64,000 nt of DNA. Origin: JASJAR01 sp039198225. Its GTDB lineage: Bacteria > Pseudomonadota > Alphaproteobacteria > Rhodobacterales > Rhodobacteraceae. A program made the position numbers and the translations under genes. Below the pieces are notes generated by a model. It worked only from the letters and a program-made list of their open reading frames with translations. It had not been told where the DNA came from and did not search any database. Shown here one piece after another: positions 24,862-34,154 of this stretch. Location: NCBI GenBank assembly GCA_039198225.1, contig JBCCTQ010000007.1, forward strand, positions 81,161 to 145,160. Reading direction: 5' to 3'. The first letter of the stretch is position 1. Every line of letters starts with the position of its first letter.

Positions 24862-25797
24862 TCAGGCCGAGGCGTGGAAGGCCCGGCCTAGTGCCGCCGG
24901 CGCCCCGAAGGCTGCCCGCCCCCGGTCGGCGGACATAATCACCAGAACCAGGATGGTCACAAGATAGGGCGACATCGAGAGCGCTTCGGCGGGGATCGCC
25001 ACGCCGCCCGCTTGCAGCGTAAGCTGTAAAACCGTCACACCGCCGAAAAGATAGGCACCAAGCATCACACGCCCCGGGCGCCAGGCGCCGAAAACGACGA
25101 TCGCGAGCGCGATCCAGCCAGCCCCGGCGGTCATCCCCTCGGTCCATTGGGGGACCCGAACGAGAGACAAATACGCCCCGCCGAGCCCGGCCATCGCGCC
25201 CCCAAAGGCAATCGCGGCCACCCGAACCGCGACCACTTTGTAGCCCAGCCCATGGGCCGCATCGTGGCTTTCGCCCACCGCACGGAGAATGAGACCGGCC
25301 CGGGTGTATTTGAGAAACGCCCAGACGCCCAAGACGGCGAGGAGCGAGAGATAAACAATCGCGTCATGGCCGAAGATGACCGGGCCGATTGTGGGAATAT
25401 CCGCCAAGGGACCGGCCGGAACCTTCGGCACGCTTGGCGGTTTGATCCCGACGTAACCTTGGCCCATGAGTGCGGAGAGCCCGAGCCCGAAAAGCGTCAG
25501 CGCCAGCCCCGTCGCCACCTGGTTTGACAAAAGAAACTGCGTCAGCACCGCAAAGACCATGGCCAGTGCTGTCGCGCCAACCATTGCGCCCAGAAAGCCG
25601 AGCCAAGGGCTCCCCGTTTCCACTGCGACCGCAAAGCCTGAGATCGCGCCGACGATCATCATGCCTTCGACGCCGAGGTTCAAAACTCCGGCCTTCTCCA
25701 CCACCATTTCGCCGATCGCCGCCAAAAGGATCGGAGTGGCCGCCACCATGAGCGAGGCGGCGAGGAGGACCGGATTGATCGAAGAGAAATCCATCAC
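24862..25797 (-). CDS. ABC transporter permease (nucleoside/purine type), second subunit
   Basis: A 311-residue inner membrane permease of the BPD_transp_2 family with about eight to ten helices, of the NupQ/YufQ type that pairs with a larger permease. Conserved is GEMVVEKAGVLNLGVEGMM near residue 30-48, a family mark. The start is a GTG whose GTGA overlaps the stop of the first permease by 4 nt. With the neighbouring ATPase and BMP protein it forms a complete importer. Confidence 0.9.
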   Translation of the reverse strand: MMDFSSINPVLLAASLMVAATPILLAAIGEMVVEKAGVLNLGVEGMMIVGAISGFAVAVETGSPWLGFLGAMVGATALAMVFAVLTQFLLSNQVATGLALTLFGLGLSALMGQGYVGIKPPSVPKVPAGPLADIPTIGPVIFGHDAIVYLSLLAVLGVWAFLKYTRAGLILRAVGESHDAAHGLGYKVVAVRVAAIAFGGAMAGLGGAYLSLVRVPQWTEGMTAGAGWIALAIVVFGAWRPGRVMLGAYLFGGVTVLQLTLQAGGVAIPAEALSMSPYLVTILVLVIMSADRGRAAFGAPAALGRAFHASA

Positions 25798-26891
25798 GCC
25801 GCCCTTTGTTCCGCCGCCGCGCTCCGGCCAAACCGGATCCGGTAATTTGTGAAGACATCCATCGCGAGGAGGAAGAAGAGCAGCATTCCTTGGAACGCCT
25901 GGATCGCGGCGGCCGGTAGTCCGAGCGTGGCTTGGGCTGCTTCGCCCCCTATGTATGTCAGCGCCATCAAAAGCCCGGCCAGGAGAATGCCGATTGGATT
26001 GAGACGGCCGAGGAAGGCCACGATGATCGCTGTAAACCCGTAGCCGACATTAAAGTCGATGCTGATCTGGCCTGCGGGCCCAGCAACTTCGAATAGCCCC
26101 GCAAGCCCTGCCAGTGCGCCGGAGATCCCAAGGCAGAAAAAGATGATCCGGTTGGGGTTCACGCCCGCAAAGCGCGCTGCTTTAGGGCTTTCACCGGAAA
26201 GCCGGACATGGAAGCCGAGGATATGGCGGGTGATGAGGATATGGGCGAAGACCACCGCAAGCACCGCGGCAGCCACACCCCAATGGGCGCCAGTCCCGGC
26301 GATGATCTCGGTATTAGCCGCGGCCGGATACTGGGCGAGGTTCCGGCTCCCCGGGAAGCCTCCGCCATCGGGGTTGCGCAGCGCCCCGAGCGCCATCGTC
26401 GCGAGGATCTGCTCGGCCACATAAACGAGAAGCAATGAGACAAGGATCTCGTTGGTGTTGAACTTCGTCCGAAGAAGGGCCGGGATCATCGCCCATAAAA
26501 ACCCGCCCAAGGCGCCGGCGATCACCATGAGCGGAAAGATGATCCAAAGATCGGCGGGAAAGAAGGCGAGGCCCACGGCGGCACCGGCAATCGCACCCAT
26601 AATGTACTGGCCTTCGGCGCCAATATTCCAAATTCCCGCCCTGAACCCCATGGAAAGCCCGATCGCAATCAGGATCAAAGGCCCCGCTTTCACCAAAAGC
26701 TGGCCTCGATAGTAAAACGCAAATTCGCCAAAGATCGGGTCCCAAAAGATCGTCCGGATCGAGGCAAATGGGTCCTTGCCCAAAAGGGCAAACATCGCCC
26801 CGCCAGCCACCATGGTCGCCAGGACGGCGAGAACAGGCGTGATCGCCGCCACGCGCCTGCTCGGTTCGGGGCGCTTTTCGAGCCGGATCAT
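25794..26891 (-). CDS. ABC transporter permease (nucleoside/purine type), first subunit
   Basis: A 365-residue permease of the NupP/YufP type, with about ten helices. The segment GFRAGIWNIGAEGQYIMGAI (about residues 84-103) is the matching family motif, and ARFAGVNPNRI lies in the cytoplasmic loop that meets the ATPase. It overlaps the ATPase gene upstream (ATGA) and the second permease downstream (GTGA) by 4 nt each. Confidence 0.9.
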   Translation of the reverse strand: MIRLEKRPEPSRRVAAITPVLAVLATMVAGGAMFALLGKDPFASIRTIFWDPIFGEFAFYYRGQLLVKAGPLILIAIGLSMGFRAGIWNIGAEGQYIMGAIAGAAVGLAFFPADLWIIFPLMVIAGALGGFLWAMIPALLRTKFNTNEILVSLLLVYVAEQILATMALGALRNPDGGGFPGSRNLAQYPAAANTEIIAGTGAHWGVAAAVLAVVFAHILITRHILGFHVRLSGESPKAARFAGVNPNRIIFFCLGISGALAGLAGLFEVAGPAGQISIDFNVGYGFTAIIVAFLGRLNPIGILLAGLLMALTYIGGEAAQATLGLPAAAIQAFQGMLLFFLLAMDVFTNYRIRFGRSAAAEQRAA

Positions 26892-28405
26892 TCGGCCACC
26901 TGGGCCAGGGGCGCGGCTCCGCCGCCGAGCATGATCCCGATCTCGTCGACACTGAGCGATGCGGTGGGGCGGGGTTCGGTCAGCCGCCCGTCGCAGAGGG
27001 CTGAGAAGTTGTCTGAGATCTCAATGAGTTCCTCGAGATCCTGGCTGATCACGATGACGGCCGTCCGGTCGGCGGCGAGATCGATGAGCGCTTGACGGAT
27101 CGCGGCAGCGGCGGCCGCGTCAACGCCCCAGGTCGGTTGGTTGACCACCAAAACCTCCGGTTTCTGAAGCATTTCCCGGCCGATGACGAATTTCTGTAGA
27201 TTGCCGCCTGAGAGCGAGCGCGCCGCACGGTCAGATCCCGGCGTGCGCACGTCAAATCGCTCGATCACCTCGTCGGCAAAGGCCCGCGCCGCGCCCCAGC
27301 GGAGAAAACCCGCCGCGAGCAGGTCTTTCCGCACCGCCCCCGTCATGAGCGCGTTTTCAACAAGGCTCATATCGGGTGCAGCCGCATGGCCGAGCCGCTC
27401 CTCCGGGGCCGCAAGGAGCCCTGCGGCTCGGCGCACTTTTGGGCCTAAGCGGCCGATATCTTTCCCAAAAAGCGAGACATGGCCAAGGCCCACACGTCGC
27501 TCCCCCGAAAGGACCGCCATCAATTCGTCCTGGCCGTTCCCGGCCACACCGCCGATCCCTAGGATCTCTCCTTGGCGAACCTGAAACGCGACATCCTTGA
27601 GGGCTGTCCCGAAGGCATCCATGGCCTTGATGGACAAACCGTCGACTTCGAGCGCCGGTTTTCCAACCATCGTGTCGCGCCGCTCGGGCGTCTTCAAAAG
27701 GCTACCCACCATCATTTCAGCCATCTCTCGGGCCGAGGCAGATTTGGGATCTGCGGTGCCCACGACCTTCCCACCCCGAAGGATCGTTGCCCCGTCGCAG
27801 AGCGCTCGGATCTCTTCGAGCTTGTGGGAGATATAAAGGATCGACGTGCCTTCGGATTTGAGCCGCCGGAGCGTGTCGAAAAGTGTGTCCACCTCCTGGG
27901 GTGTCAAAACGCTGGTTGGTTCGTCCATGATCAGGAGTTTCGGATCCTGAAGGAGGCACCGGACGATTTCGACCCGCTGCCGCTCGCCGGCCGAAAGGGC
28001 GCCGACCCGCCGGTCTGGGTCGAGGGGCAGGCCGTAGGCGCGGCTGACCTCCTCGATCCTCCCGGCCAATTGGCCCATGGGCGGGGGCTCTTCCATGCCG
28101 AGCGCGATATTTTCGGCCACCGTCAGCGCTTCGAATAGCGAAAAGTGCTGGAAGACCATGGTTACCCCGGCCCGCCGTGCGGCATGGGGGCTCGCCGGCG
28201 CATAGGCTTCGCCTCCGAACAGCATCGACCCGCTATCGGGGCGGACGAGGCCGTAAATCATCTTGACCAAGGTGGATTTCCCGGCCCCGTTCTCGCCGAG
28301 AAGCGCGTGGATCTCGCCTTTGCCGATGCGGAACGAGACCTGATCGTTGGCGACCACGCCCGGATAGGCCTTGGTGATCCGGTCGATCTTTAAAAGGGCG
28401 GTCAC
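26888..28405 (-). CDS. ABC transporter ATP-binding protein with two ATPase domains (nucleoside/purine type)
   Basis: A 505-residue protein with two fused ATPase domains. The first has an intact Walker A (GENGAGKSTLVK, about residues 37-48), signature LSAGERQRVEIVR and Walker B LLIMDEPTSVLT. The second has the P-loop changed to GVAGNGQDELM, without the Lys, and the signature LSGGNLQKFVIG, as is normal for the RbsA/NupO type. The start is a GTG that overlaps the xdhC stop by 4 nt, tying purine import and purine oxidation into one transcript. Confidence 0.93.
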   Translation of the reverse strand: MTALLKIDRITKAYPGVVANDQVSFRIGKGEIHALLGENGAGKSTLVKMIYGLVRPDSGSMLFGGEAYAPASPHAARRAGVTMVFQHFSLFEALTVAENIALGMEEPPPMGQLAGRIEEVSRAYGLPLDPDRRVGALSAGERQRVEIVRCLLQDPKLLIMDEPTSVLTPQEVDTLFDTLRRLKSEGTSILYISHKLEEIRALCDGATILRGGKVVGTADPKSASAREMAEMMVGSLLKTPERRDTMVGKPALEVDGLSIKAMDAFGTALKDVAFQVRQGEILGIGGVAGNGQDELMAVLSGERRVGLGHVSLFGKDIGRLGPKVRRAAGLLAAPEERLGHAAAPDMSLVENALMTGAVRKDLLAAGFLRWGAARAFADEVIERFDVRTPGSDRAARSLSGGNLQKFVIGREMLQKPEVLVVNQPTWGVDAAAAAAIRQALIDLAADRTAVIVISQDLEELIEISDNFSALCDGRLTEPRPTASLSVDEIGIMLGGGAAPLAQVAE

Positions 28406-29346
28406 GCCCGGGCCCCCTCCCTGTCGGCAACGCGTCTGTCGTCAATAAACGCTGCAGCGACGCCGATGGCAATCGCTTGGGGATGTTTGCCAAGCGCAGG
28501 GTCACCGATGGGGCAGGTAATGCGCGCAATCGAGGAATCTCCGTGGCCGAGCGCTTTGAGCCGCGCCCGGAACCGCGCCCATTTCGTTTTCGACCCGATC
28601 AGCCCGGCGCTTTTGAACCCATGGCCGAGGAGAAGGTGACAGATCTCCAAATCAAGGGGATGCGAATAGGTGAGAACGAGGTGCTCGGCCGCTCCCGGTG
28701 CCGCCGCGATAGCCGGGCCCGGTGCGGCGGCCGGCAATGCGGTCACCCCTGGTGGGATCTCGCTGGGAAAGCGCTCGGGTCCTGTATCGACCCAAGTGAT
28801 GGCGAGATGCGGCAGCGGTGACAGGACGTCGACAATGGCCCGTCCCACATGGCCCGCTCCCCAAACCCAAAGCGCTCGCTCCGGCGCCGAGATCGGTTCG
28901 ATAAACCAGTTTTCGATCAATGCGGGATCAGGGCGGGTGCCTTGGCCGCGCATAGCTTTCAAGGCCCGCGCCACTGCCATCGGTTGGGCATCCGGCCGGC
29001 CCGGAAGGGCGCGCGCGACCACGTTTCCGACCAAACCGTCAAGCCGCTCCCGGTCCCAGCGCTCGGTCAGGACTTTCACGGCTCCGCCGCAGCATTGTCC
29101 GAGATCGGGGCCGAGCGGTTTCCGCTCAAACCGGTCGGTCCCGGACTTGAGGACCGCAATGGCGCGTTCCGTTGCTTCAAACTCGAGCGCTCCGCCACCA
29201 ATCGTGCCAGATTGCCCGCCCGGCCAGACAAGCATTGCCGCCCCCACGTCCCGCGGAGCAGAGCCTTTGACTTCTGCAATCACCACCCGTGCCACTGCGC
29301 CGTGGCGCGCGATCGCGTCGGCCAAACGCTCACGATCAAAACTCAC
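28402..29346 (-). CDS. xdhC: Xanthine dehydrogenase accessory protein XdhC
   Basis: A 314-residue XdhC. In Rhodobacter capsulatus XdhC binds the molybdenum cofactor, helps its sulphuration and inserts it into the XdhB subunit. The N-terminal XdhC/CoxI part has AEVKGSAPRDVGAAMLVW and GGGALEFEA, and the C-terminal Rossmann-like part has WVWGAGHVGRAIVDVL. The gene starts with a GTG overlapping the end of xdhB and ends overlapping the ABC ATPase gene, each by 4 nt. Confidence 0.94.
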   Translation of the reverse strand: MSFDRERLADAIARHGAVARVVIAEVKGSAPRDVGAAMLVWPGGQSGTIGGGALEFEATERAIAVLKSGTDRFERKPLGPDLGQCCGGAVKVLTERWDRERLDGLVGNVVARALPGRPDAQPMAVARALKAMRGQGTRPDPALIENWFIEPISAPERALWVWGAGHVGRAIVDVLSPLPHLAITWVDTGPERFPSEIPPGVTALPAAAPGPAIAAAPGAAEHLVLTYSHPLDLEICHLLLGHGFKSAGLIGSKTKWARFRARLKALGHGDSSIARITCPIGDPALGKHPQAIAIGVAAAFIDDRRVADREGARA

Positions 29347-31718
29347 GACCGAGCCCTCTCTGCGGCGGCGAGCACCGCTTCGGCCGTGGCCGGAGCGCGG
29401 AGATCGGGGTAGTTCGGGCCGGCAGCAGCGCAGGCATTGGACAAGGCGAGATAGGCCGAGATCCCCAGCATGAAGGGCGGCTCACCCACCGCTTTCGATC
29501 GATACACCGTGTCCTCCCGGTTCGCCTCGTCCCAAAGCGCGACATTAAAAATGTCCGGCCGGTCCGAACAGGCGGGAATCTTGTAGGTCGAAGGTGCGTG
29601 GGTGCGAAGCCTGCCCTTGTCGTCCCAAACCAATTCCTCGGTGGTCAGCCAGCCCGCTCCTTGAACATACCCCCCTTCGATCTGGCCGATATCGAGGGCA
29701 GGATTGAGGCTCGCCCCGCAATCGTGGAGGAGATCAGCCCGCAGGATGCGGTTCTCTCCGGTCAACGTATCGATCACCACCTCACTCACCGCCGCCCCAT
29801 AGGCGAAATAGAAGAACGGTCGGCCTTCGCCTTTGATCCGGTCCCAGACGATTTTCGGGGTTTTGTAGAACCCGGTCGCTGAAAGCGAGATCCGGTCGAG
29901 ATAGGCGTCTTTGACCACGTCTTCGAAGCTCAAGACCTCGCCGCCCACATAGACCTTGCCGCCGCTAAAGACGATCTCGCCCCGGTCCCGTTGGTAGCGT
30001 TCGGCCACGAAGGCTGCGAGCCGGGCACGGATCTCGTCACAGGCGGCTTGGACAGCCATCCCGTTGAGATCGGACCCCGACGAGGCCGCGGTCGCCGATG
30101 TGTTGGGCACTTTGCCCGTATCGGTCGCTGTGATCTTGACCCGTTCGACCTCAACCCCAAACCGCGCCGCGGCCACTTGGGCGACCTTCTGAAAAAGGCC
30201 CTGGCCCATTTCCGTGCCGCCATGATTGAGATGGATCGATCCGTCCTGGTAGACATGGACAAGAGCGCCGGCCTGGTTGAGATGGGTTAGGGTAAAAGAA
30301 ATCCCAAACTTCACCGGGCTAAAGGCAATCCCCTTCTTTAGGATTGGGTTTTCGGCGTTAAACGCCGCCACCGCCACCTCACGCGACCGATAATCGGCGC
30401 TCTCTAACAGCCGGTCCGTCATCCCGTGAAGGATAAAATCCTCAACCGGCATGTGGTACGGCGTCGTCTCGGCCCCTGGCGCCGCCTCGCCCTTCATCTC
30501 TTCCAAAATACGCCGGGGGAGCCGCGGAGCGGCGGGGGCGGAGCCCCCCCATTCGCGGGAGTAATTCGTCTGGCGAACCGACACCGGATCGAGGCTCAAA
30601 GCATGGGCGATATGGTCAACCACCCGCTCGATCCCGAGCATGCCCTGGGGCCCGCCGAACCCGCGAAACGCGGTCGCCGATTGGGTGTTGGTCCGCAGAC
30701 GGTGGCTCTCAATCCGGACATGTTCGAGATTGTAGGCATTGTCAGAATGAAGCATCGCCCGATCAGCCACCGGAAGGCTCAGATCCATCGACCAGCCGCA
30801 TCGCACCAGATGGCGGAGGGTTAGGCCTCGGATGCGCCCGTCCGGCGCCACCCCGGCCCGGTATTCGATGCGAAAATCATGGCGTTTGCCGGTGATGACC
30901 ATGTCGTCATCCCGGTCATACCGCATAAGGGCAGGTCGTCCCGTGGCGCGCGCGGCCAAGGCGCAGGCCACGGCGAGGCCGTTTCCTTGGCTTTCCTTTC
31001 CGCCGAATCCACCACCCATGCGGCGGACTTCGCAGCGGACCCCGTGCATCGGGATCCCCAGGGCATCGGCCACTTTGTGTTGGATTTCGGTCGGGTGCTG
31101 GGAGGAGGAATGGACGACCATGTCGCCGTTTTCTTGCGGCAGAGCGAGCGCCACCTGGCCTTCGAGGTAGAAATGCTCCTGCCCGCCGATCTCCATTTGG
31201 CCTTCGACAACGTGCGTCGCCCCGGCAATCGCCGCCTCCGCATCGCCTTTGGCGTATATCCGTGGCCCATCCTCGAAGCGCTGATCGGCGGCGAGGGCGT
31301 CGTCAACCGTCAGGATTGCGGGTAGTTCCTCATATTGGATCCGGGCGAGCCGCGCGGCTTTCCTGGCGGCATGGTGGTTTTCGGCGATCACCAGAAAGAT
31401 CGGTTGACCCACGTAATGGACCGTTTCCGTCGCCAGGAACGGCTCCGGCGACGGCGAGGGCGAGACGTCATTGGCAAAGGGCAGATCCGCTGCCGCCATA
31501 ACGCCGACCACACCCGGTGCCCCTCGCACCGCGTCAAGATCCATCGACAGAATCCGCCCATGGGCAATCCCGGAGGTTCCAAAGGCCAGCGACAACGTAT
31601 TCGCCGGCACCGGAATGTCGCCCACATAACGGGCCCGGCCCGTCACATGGAGCGGTGCTGCGTCATGGGGTAGTGGCTTTGCCACGGGCCCTTTTTGATC
31701 GAGGCGGGCGAAATTCAT
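29343..31718 (-). CDS. xdhB: Xanthine dehydrogenase molybdenum-binding subunit
   Basis: Large subunit of xanthine dehydrogenase, which oxidises hypoxanthine and xanthine to urate in the cytoplasm. The 791 residues match Rhodobacter XdhB. Seen are the cofactor segment RMGGGFGGKESQ, GGTEMGQGLFQKVAQVAA, and the C-terminal KAVGEPPFMLG whose Glu is the catalytic base position. The start is the ATG at 31718, which overlaps the xdhA stop (ATGA); an open frame upstream to 31889 belongs to xdhA read in another frame. Confidence 0.96.
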   Translation of the reverse strand: MNFARLDQKGPVAKPLPHDAAPLHVTGRARYVGDIPVPANTLSLAFGTSGIAHGRILSMDLDAVRGAPGVVGVMAAADLPFANDVSPSPSPEPFLATETVHYVGQPIFLVIAENHHAARKAARLARIQYEELPAILTVDDALAADQRFEDGPRIYAKGDAEAAIAGATHVVEGQMEIGGQEHFYLEGQVALALPQENGDMVVHSSSQHPTEIQHKVADALGIPMHGVRCEVRRMGGGFGGKESQGNGLAVACALAARATGRPALMRYDRDDDMVITGKRHDFRIEYRAGVAPDGRIRGLTLRHLVRCGWSMDLSLPVADRAMLHSDNAYNLEHVRIESHRLRTNTQSATAFRGFGGPQGMLGIERVVDHIAHALSLDPVSVRQTNYSREWGGSAPAAPRLPRRILEEMKGEAAPGAETTPYHMPVEDFILHGMTDRLLESADYRSREVAVAAFNAENPILKKGIAFSPVKFGISFTLTHLNQAGALVHVYQDGSIHLNHGGTEMGQGLFQKVAQVAAARFGVEVERVKITATDTGKVPNTSATAASSGSDLNGMAVQAACDEIRARLAAFVAERYQRDRGEIVFSGGKVYVGGEVLSFEDVVKDAYLDRISLSATGFYKTPKIVWDRIKGEGRPFFYFAYGAAVSEVVIDTLTGENRILRADLLHDCGASLNPALDIGQIEGGYVQGAGWLTTEELVWDDKGRLRTHAPSTYKIPACSDRPDIFNVALWDEANREDTVYRSKAVGEPPFMLGISAYLALSNACAAAGPNYPDLRAPATAEAVLAAAERARS

Positions 31719-33079
31719 GGGCTGACCTCGAGGACGCTGACCCCGGCGCCTTGGCGCTCGAAGAAATAACGGAGCAGCATGTTTTCCGCTGTTTTGAGGC
31801 GGTAAGCAGCGGAGGCGCGCATATCGCTCATGGGCGTGTAATCCTCGCCCATCCGGGCCGCAGCCGCGCGCACGGCCGTTTCGTTCCAAGGCCCTTCCAA
31901 AAGTGCCGCTTCTACATGCTGCGCCCGGTGGGGTGTTCCGGCCATACCGCCAAAGGCGATCCGGGCGGCGGTGACTTCGCCCTCTTCAATTTGGATATTG
32001 AACGCACCGCAGACCGCCGAAATGTCCTGGTCGAAGCGTTTTGAGAGCTTGTACACCCTGAGATCCGGCGCGGGCGGCAAACTCACCGCCTCGACAAACT
32101 CGCCTTCGCGCCGGTCCTGTCGGCCGTATTCAACGAAAAAGTCCTCAAGGGCGATCTCGCGGCGCTCGTTTCCTTGCCGAAGATGGAGCCGCGCGCCCAT
32201 GGCAATCAGTGGCGGTGGGTTGTCTCCGATAGGCGAGCCATTGGCGATATTGCCGCCGATCGTGGCTGCCTGGCGGACCTGTTCCGACCCGTAACGCCGG
32301 ATCATTTCGGCATAGGAGGGATAGCGCTCGGCGACCGCCCCATGGACCCGCGCCATGGTCACACCCGCCCCGATACGGAGCGTGTCGCCCACCTCTTCGA
32401 TTTCTTGGAGATCTGCGCAGCCATGGAGAAATGCGACACGGCCAAGGTCTTTGAACCCTTTGGTCACCCAAAGCCCCACATCGGTGGCCCCGGCCACGAG
32501 CGTGCCGTCAGGGTTGGACGCGTACCACGCCGCCAATTCATCGGAAGAACGGGGAAGGGCCCAATCATCGCCGCCGCTCTGGCCGTCGGGAAGAGCGTCG
32601 TCCATCCAGTCGGGCACGGCTTCGGCGGACGAGATTTCAGCCGCCCGCACGATGGGCGCATAGCCCGTGCAACGACAGAGATTGCCTGCGAGCATATCGT
32701 CGTGGTCCTCGCGGCCATTGAGATGCCCCACCGCCATCGAGACAACGAAACCCGGCGTGCAAAATCCGCATTGGGACCCATGGCAGTCGACCATGGCCTC
32801 CTGGACAGGGTGCAAACGACCACAGGGGCTCGCCATCCCTTCGACCGTCCGCACGGCTTTGCCAGCGAGTTGCGGCAAAAAGAGGATACAGGCATTTACC
32901 GCCTTCGCCCCGCGCCCATCGGTCACCATGACCGTGCAGGCGCCGCAGTCACCTTCGTTGCAGCCTTCCTTGGCGCCGGTCAGCCCGCGCCGTTCGCGGA
33001 GCCAATCGAGAAGGGTCCGCGTCGGCGGCTCGCCGTCCACGCGCACCGTCTCCCCATTGAGACGAAAGGTCACTCCCAT
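31715..33079 (-). CDS. xdhA: Xanthine dehydrogenase FeS/FAD subunit
   Basis: Small subunit of xanthine dehydrogenase, carrying two 2Fe-2S clusters and FAD and passing electrons to NAD. In 454 residues it has the plant-type ferredoxin motif GCNEGDCGACTV, the second cluster motif GSQCGFCTPGFV...CRCTGY, and the FAD domain with TIGGNIANGSPIGDNPP. The start is the ATG at 33079 (MGVTFRLNGE); the ORF extension to 33160 is not expected in the family. It is the first gene of the xdhABC-transporter operon; the 202 nt between it and the next gene upstream hold the promoter, but no clear operator is visible to me. Confidence 0.96.
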   Translation of the reverse strand: MGVTFRLNGETVRVDGEPPTRTLLDWLRERRGLTGAKEGCNEGDCGACTVMVTDGRGAKAVNACILFLPQLAGKAVRTVEGMASPCGRLHPVQEAMVDCHGSQCGFCTPGFVVSMAVGHLNGREDHDDMLAGNLCRCTGYAPIVRAAEISSAEAVPDWMDDALPDGQSGGDDWALPRSSDELAAWYASNPDGTLVAGATDVGLWVTKGFKDLGRVAFLHGCADLQEIEEVGDTLRIGAGVTMARVHGAVAERYPSYAEMIRRYGSEQVRQAATIGGNIANGSPIGDNPPPLIAMGARLHLRQGNERREIALEDFFVEYGRQDRREGEFVEAVSLPPAPDLRVYKLSKRFDQDISAVCGAFNIQIEEGEVTAARIAFGGMAGTPHRAQHVEAALLEGPWNETAVRAAAARMGEDYTPMSDMRASAAYRLKTAENMLLRYFFERQGAGVSVLEVSP

Positions 33080-33281
33080 GGTCAAACCCGCCGCCTTACC
33101 CAAATCCCGTTCCCGGGGGCGCACCGTCGATGCGGCGTAGAGAGCGCGCCCTGAAGACAAGATAAGAGCGCGGCCGCGGGCTTAATTCAAGGAATTTCGG
33201 GGATTTGGCGGCGGAGCGTTGCTGCGCCGCCCAATGGCTGGGCAGCGCCGCATTCGATTGTGCAGGTTGAAATCTCGCGCC

Positions 33282-33755
33282 CTACGCCTCGGCCGAAGCC
33301 CCTTCGAGGGCCACGAGCCGGTCGAGATTTGAAAGCCCGCCGCCCCAGCCGGCCTCAATTTCACCGAGGACTTCAGCGCCGTGGAAAGAAGACACCGCCA
33401 CCGCGATTGCCAGCGCAGTATGCGCACCGTCTTGGGCGAGTTTATAGGTCACGAGGCTCGTGCCTATGGCGTCGCCTTCCGCGATGATCGTCTCTGTGTA
33501 GACCGCGAGATCCGGCGCATCGATCCGGTACCATCTTGTTTCGACGGTGAATTCCGGCTTTTCCTTCGGTCCGCAGCGGTGCCGGTCAAGCCCGCCGACA
33601 CGCAAGTCAGAGGTCTCGACTTCAAGCACCATATCGTCAGTCGGCGCGCCCCAGCGTTCGCGCATCTTGGGGTCGGTGAGAAGGTGCCAAAGGCGGTCGG
33701 GCGAAATCGGATAGCGGCGGTCGAACAGGAATTGTTTGGCGTCGGGTGTCGTCAT
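33282..33755 (-). CDS. SRPBCC/AHSA1-family protein
   Basis: A 157-residue START/Bet v1-like fold protein of the AHSA1 type. It has the family pattern RRYPISPDRLWHLLTDPKMRERWGAP at the start (longer than I may quote further) and ends with a helix around GWGGGLSNLDRLVAL. These proteins have a hydrophobic pocket for a small ligand that is generally unknown. It overlaps the stop of the preceding ArsR-type regulator gene by 4 nt; ArsR/AHSA1 pairs are very common in proteobacteria. Confidence 0.85.
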   Translation of the reverse strand: MTTPDAKQFLFDRRYPISPDRLWHLLTDPKMRERWGAPTDDMVLEVETSDLRVGGLDRHRCGPKEKPEFTVETRWYRIDAPDLAVYTETIIAEGDAIGTSLVTYKLAQDGAHTALAIAVAVSSFHGAEVLGEIEAGWGGGLSNLDRLVALEGASAEA

Positions 33756-34096
33756 GTGTCGTCTCCTTTTAAGGCCTCCTCCACCAGCCGATCCAATCGG
33801 CTAAGGCGGCCTTCCCAGTTCCGTTTCTGCTGCTCGATCCAGGTTTCCAGCGGTGCCATGGCTTCGGGGTGCAATGTGCAAATCCTGACCCTGCCATCTT
33901 TTTTCGAGGTCACGAGCCCGGAGCGTTCGAGCATGTCGAGATGTTTGAGAAAGCTCGGGAGTGCCATGTCGTGGGGGCTTGCGAGTTCCTTTACCGGGGC
34001 TGGGCCTTCTCCCAGGCGCGTCACCACCGCCCGTCGTGTGGGATCGGCAAGCGCTTGAAAGAGGTTGTCGAGCCCGGGATGTAGATTGTTAGCCAT
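33752..34096 (-). CDS. ArsR-family helix-turn-helix regulator
   Basis: A 114-residue winged-helix regulator (LFQALADPTRRAVVTRLGEG at residues 12-31). It lacks the ELCVCDL-type metal site of arsenic sensors, so it belongs to the non-metal ArsR group paired with AHSA1 proteins. The start codon lies inside a perfect palindrome, TTAGCCATATGGCTAA, and there is no Shine-Dalgarno sequence before it, so the message may be leaderless. Autorepression through this palindrome is likely. Confidence 0.88.
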   Translation of the reverse strand: MANNLHPGLDNLFQALADPTRRAVVTRLGEGPAPVKELASPHDMALPSFLKHLDMLERSGLVTSKKDGRVRICTLHPEAMAPLETWIEQQKRNWEGRLSRLDRLVEEALKGDDT

Positions 34097-34104
34097 ATGG
34101 CTAA
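34089..34104. promoter_or_regulatory. Palindromic operator candidate over the arsR start codon
   Basis: TTAGCCATATGGCTAA is a perfect 16-bp palindrome that includes the arsR ATG (34096-34094). The same arms occur in a second inverted repeat whose centre is 50 bp away. Confidence 0.65.
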
Positions 34105-34138
34105 GTAAATAGGTGGCGAGAATTCGGCAAGAAAAAAG

Positions 34139-34154
34139 TTAGCCTTTTGGCTAA
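34139..34154 (-). terminator. Terminator of the GH5 gene that repeats the arsR operator arms
   Basis: TTAGCC and GGCTAA flank a 4-nt loop; on the minus strand the hairpin is followed by C and six T's (34137-34132), a good intrinsic terminator. The GH5 stop codon (34153-34151) lies in its left arm. The arms equal those of the palindrome at 34089-34104, so the element may also be a second regulator site. Confidence 0.65.

Noticed and set aside
32174..33154. 326-residue plus-strand open frame opposite xdhA
   Set aside because: Antisense of a gene with intact iron-sulphur and FAD motifs; its own translation shows no domain.
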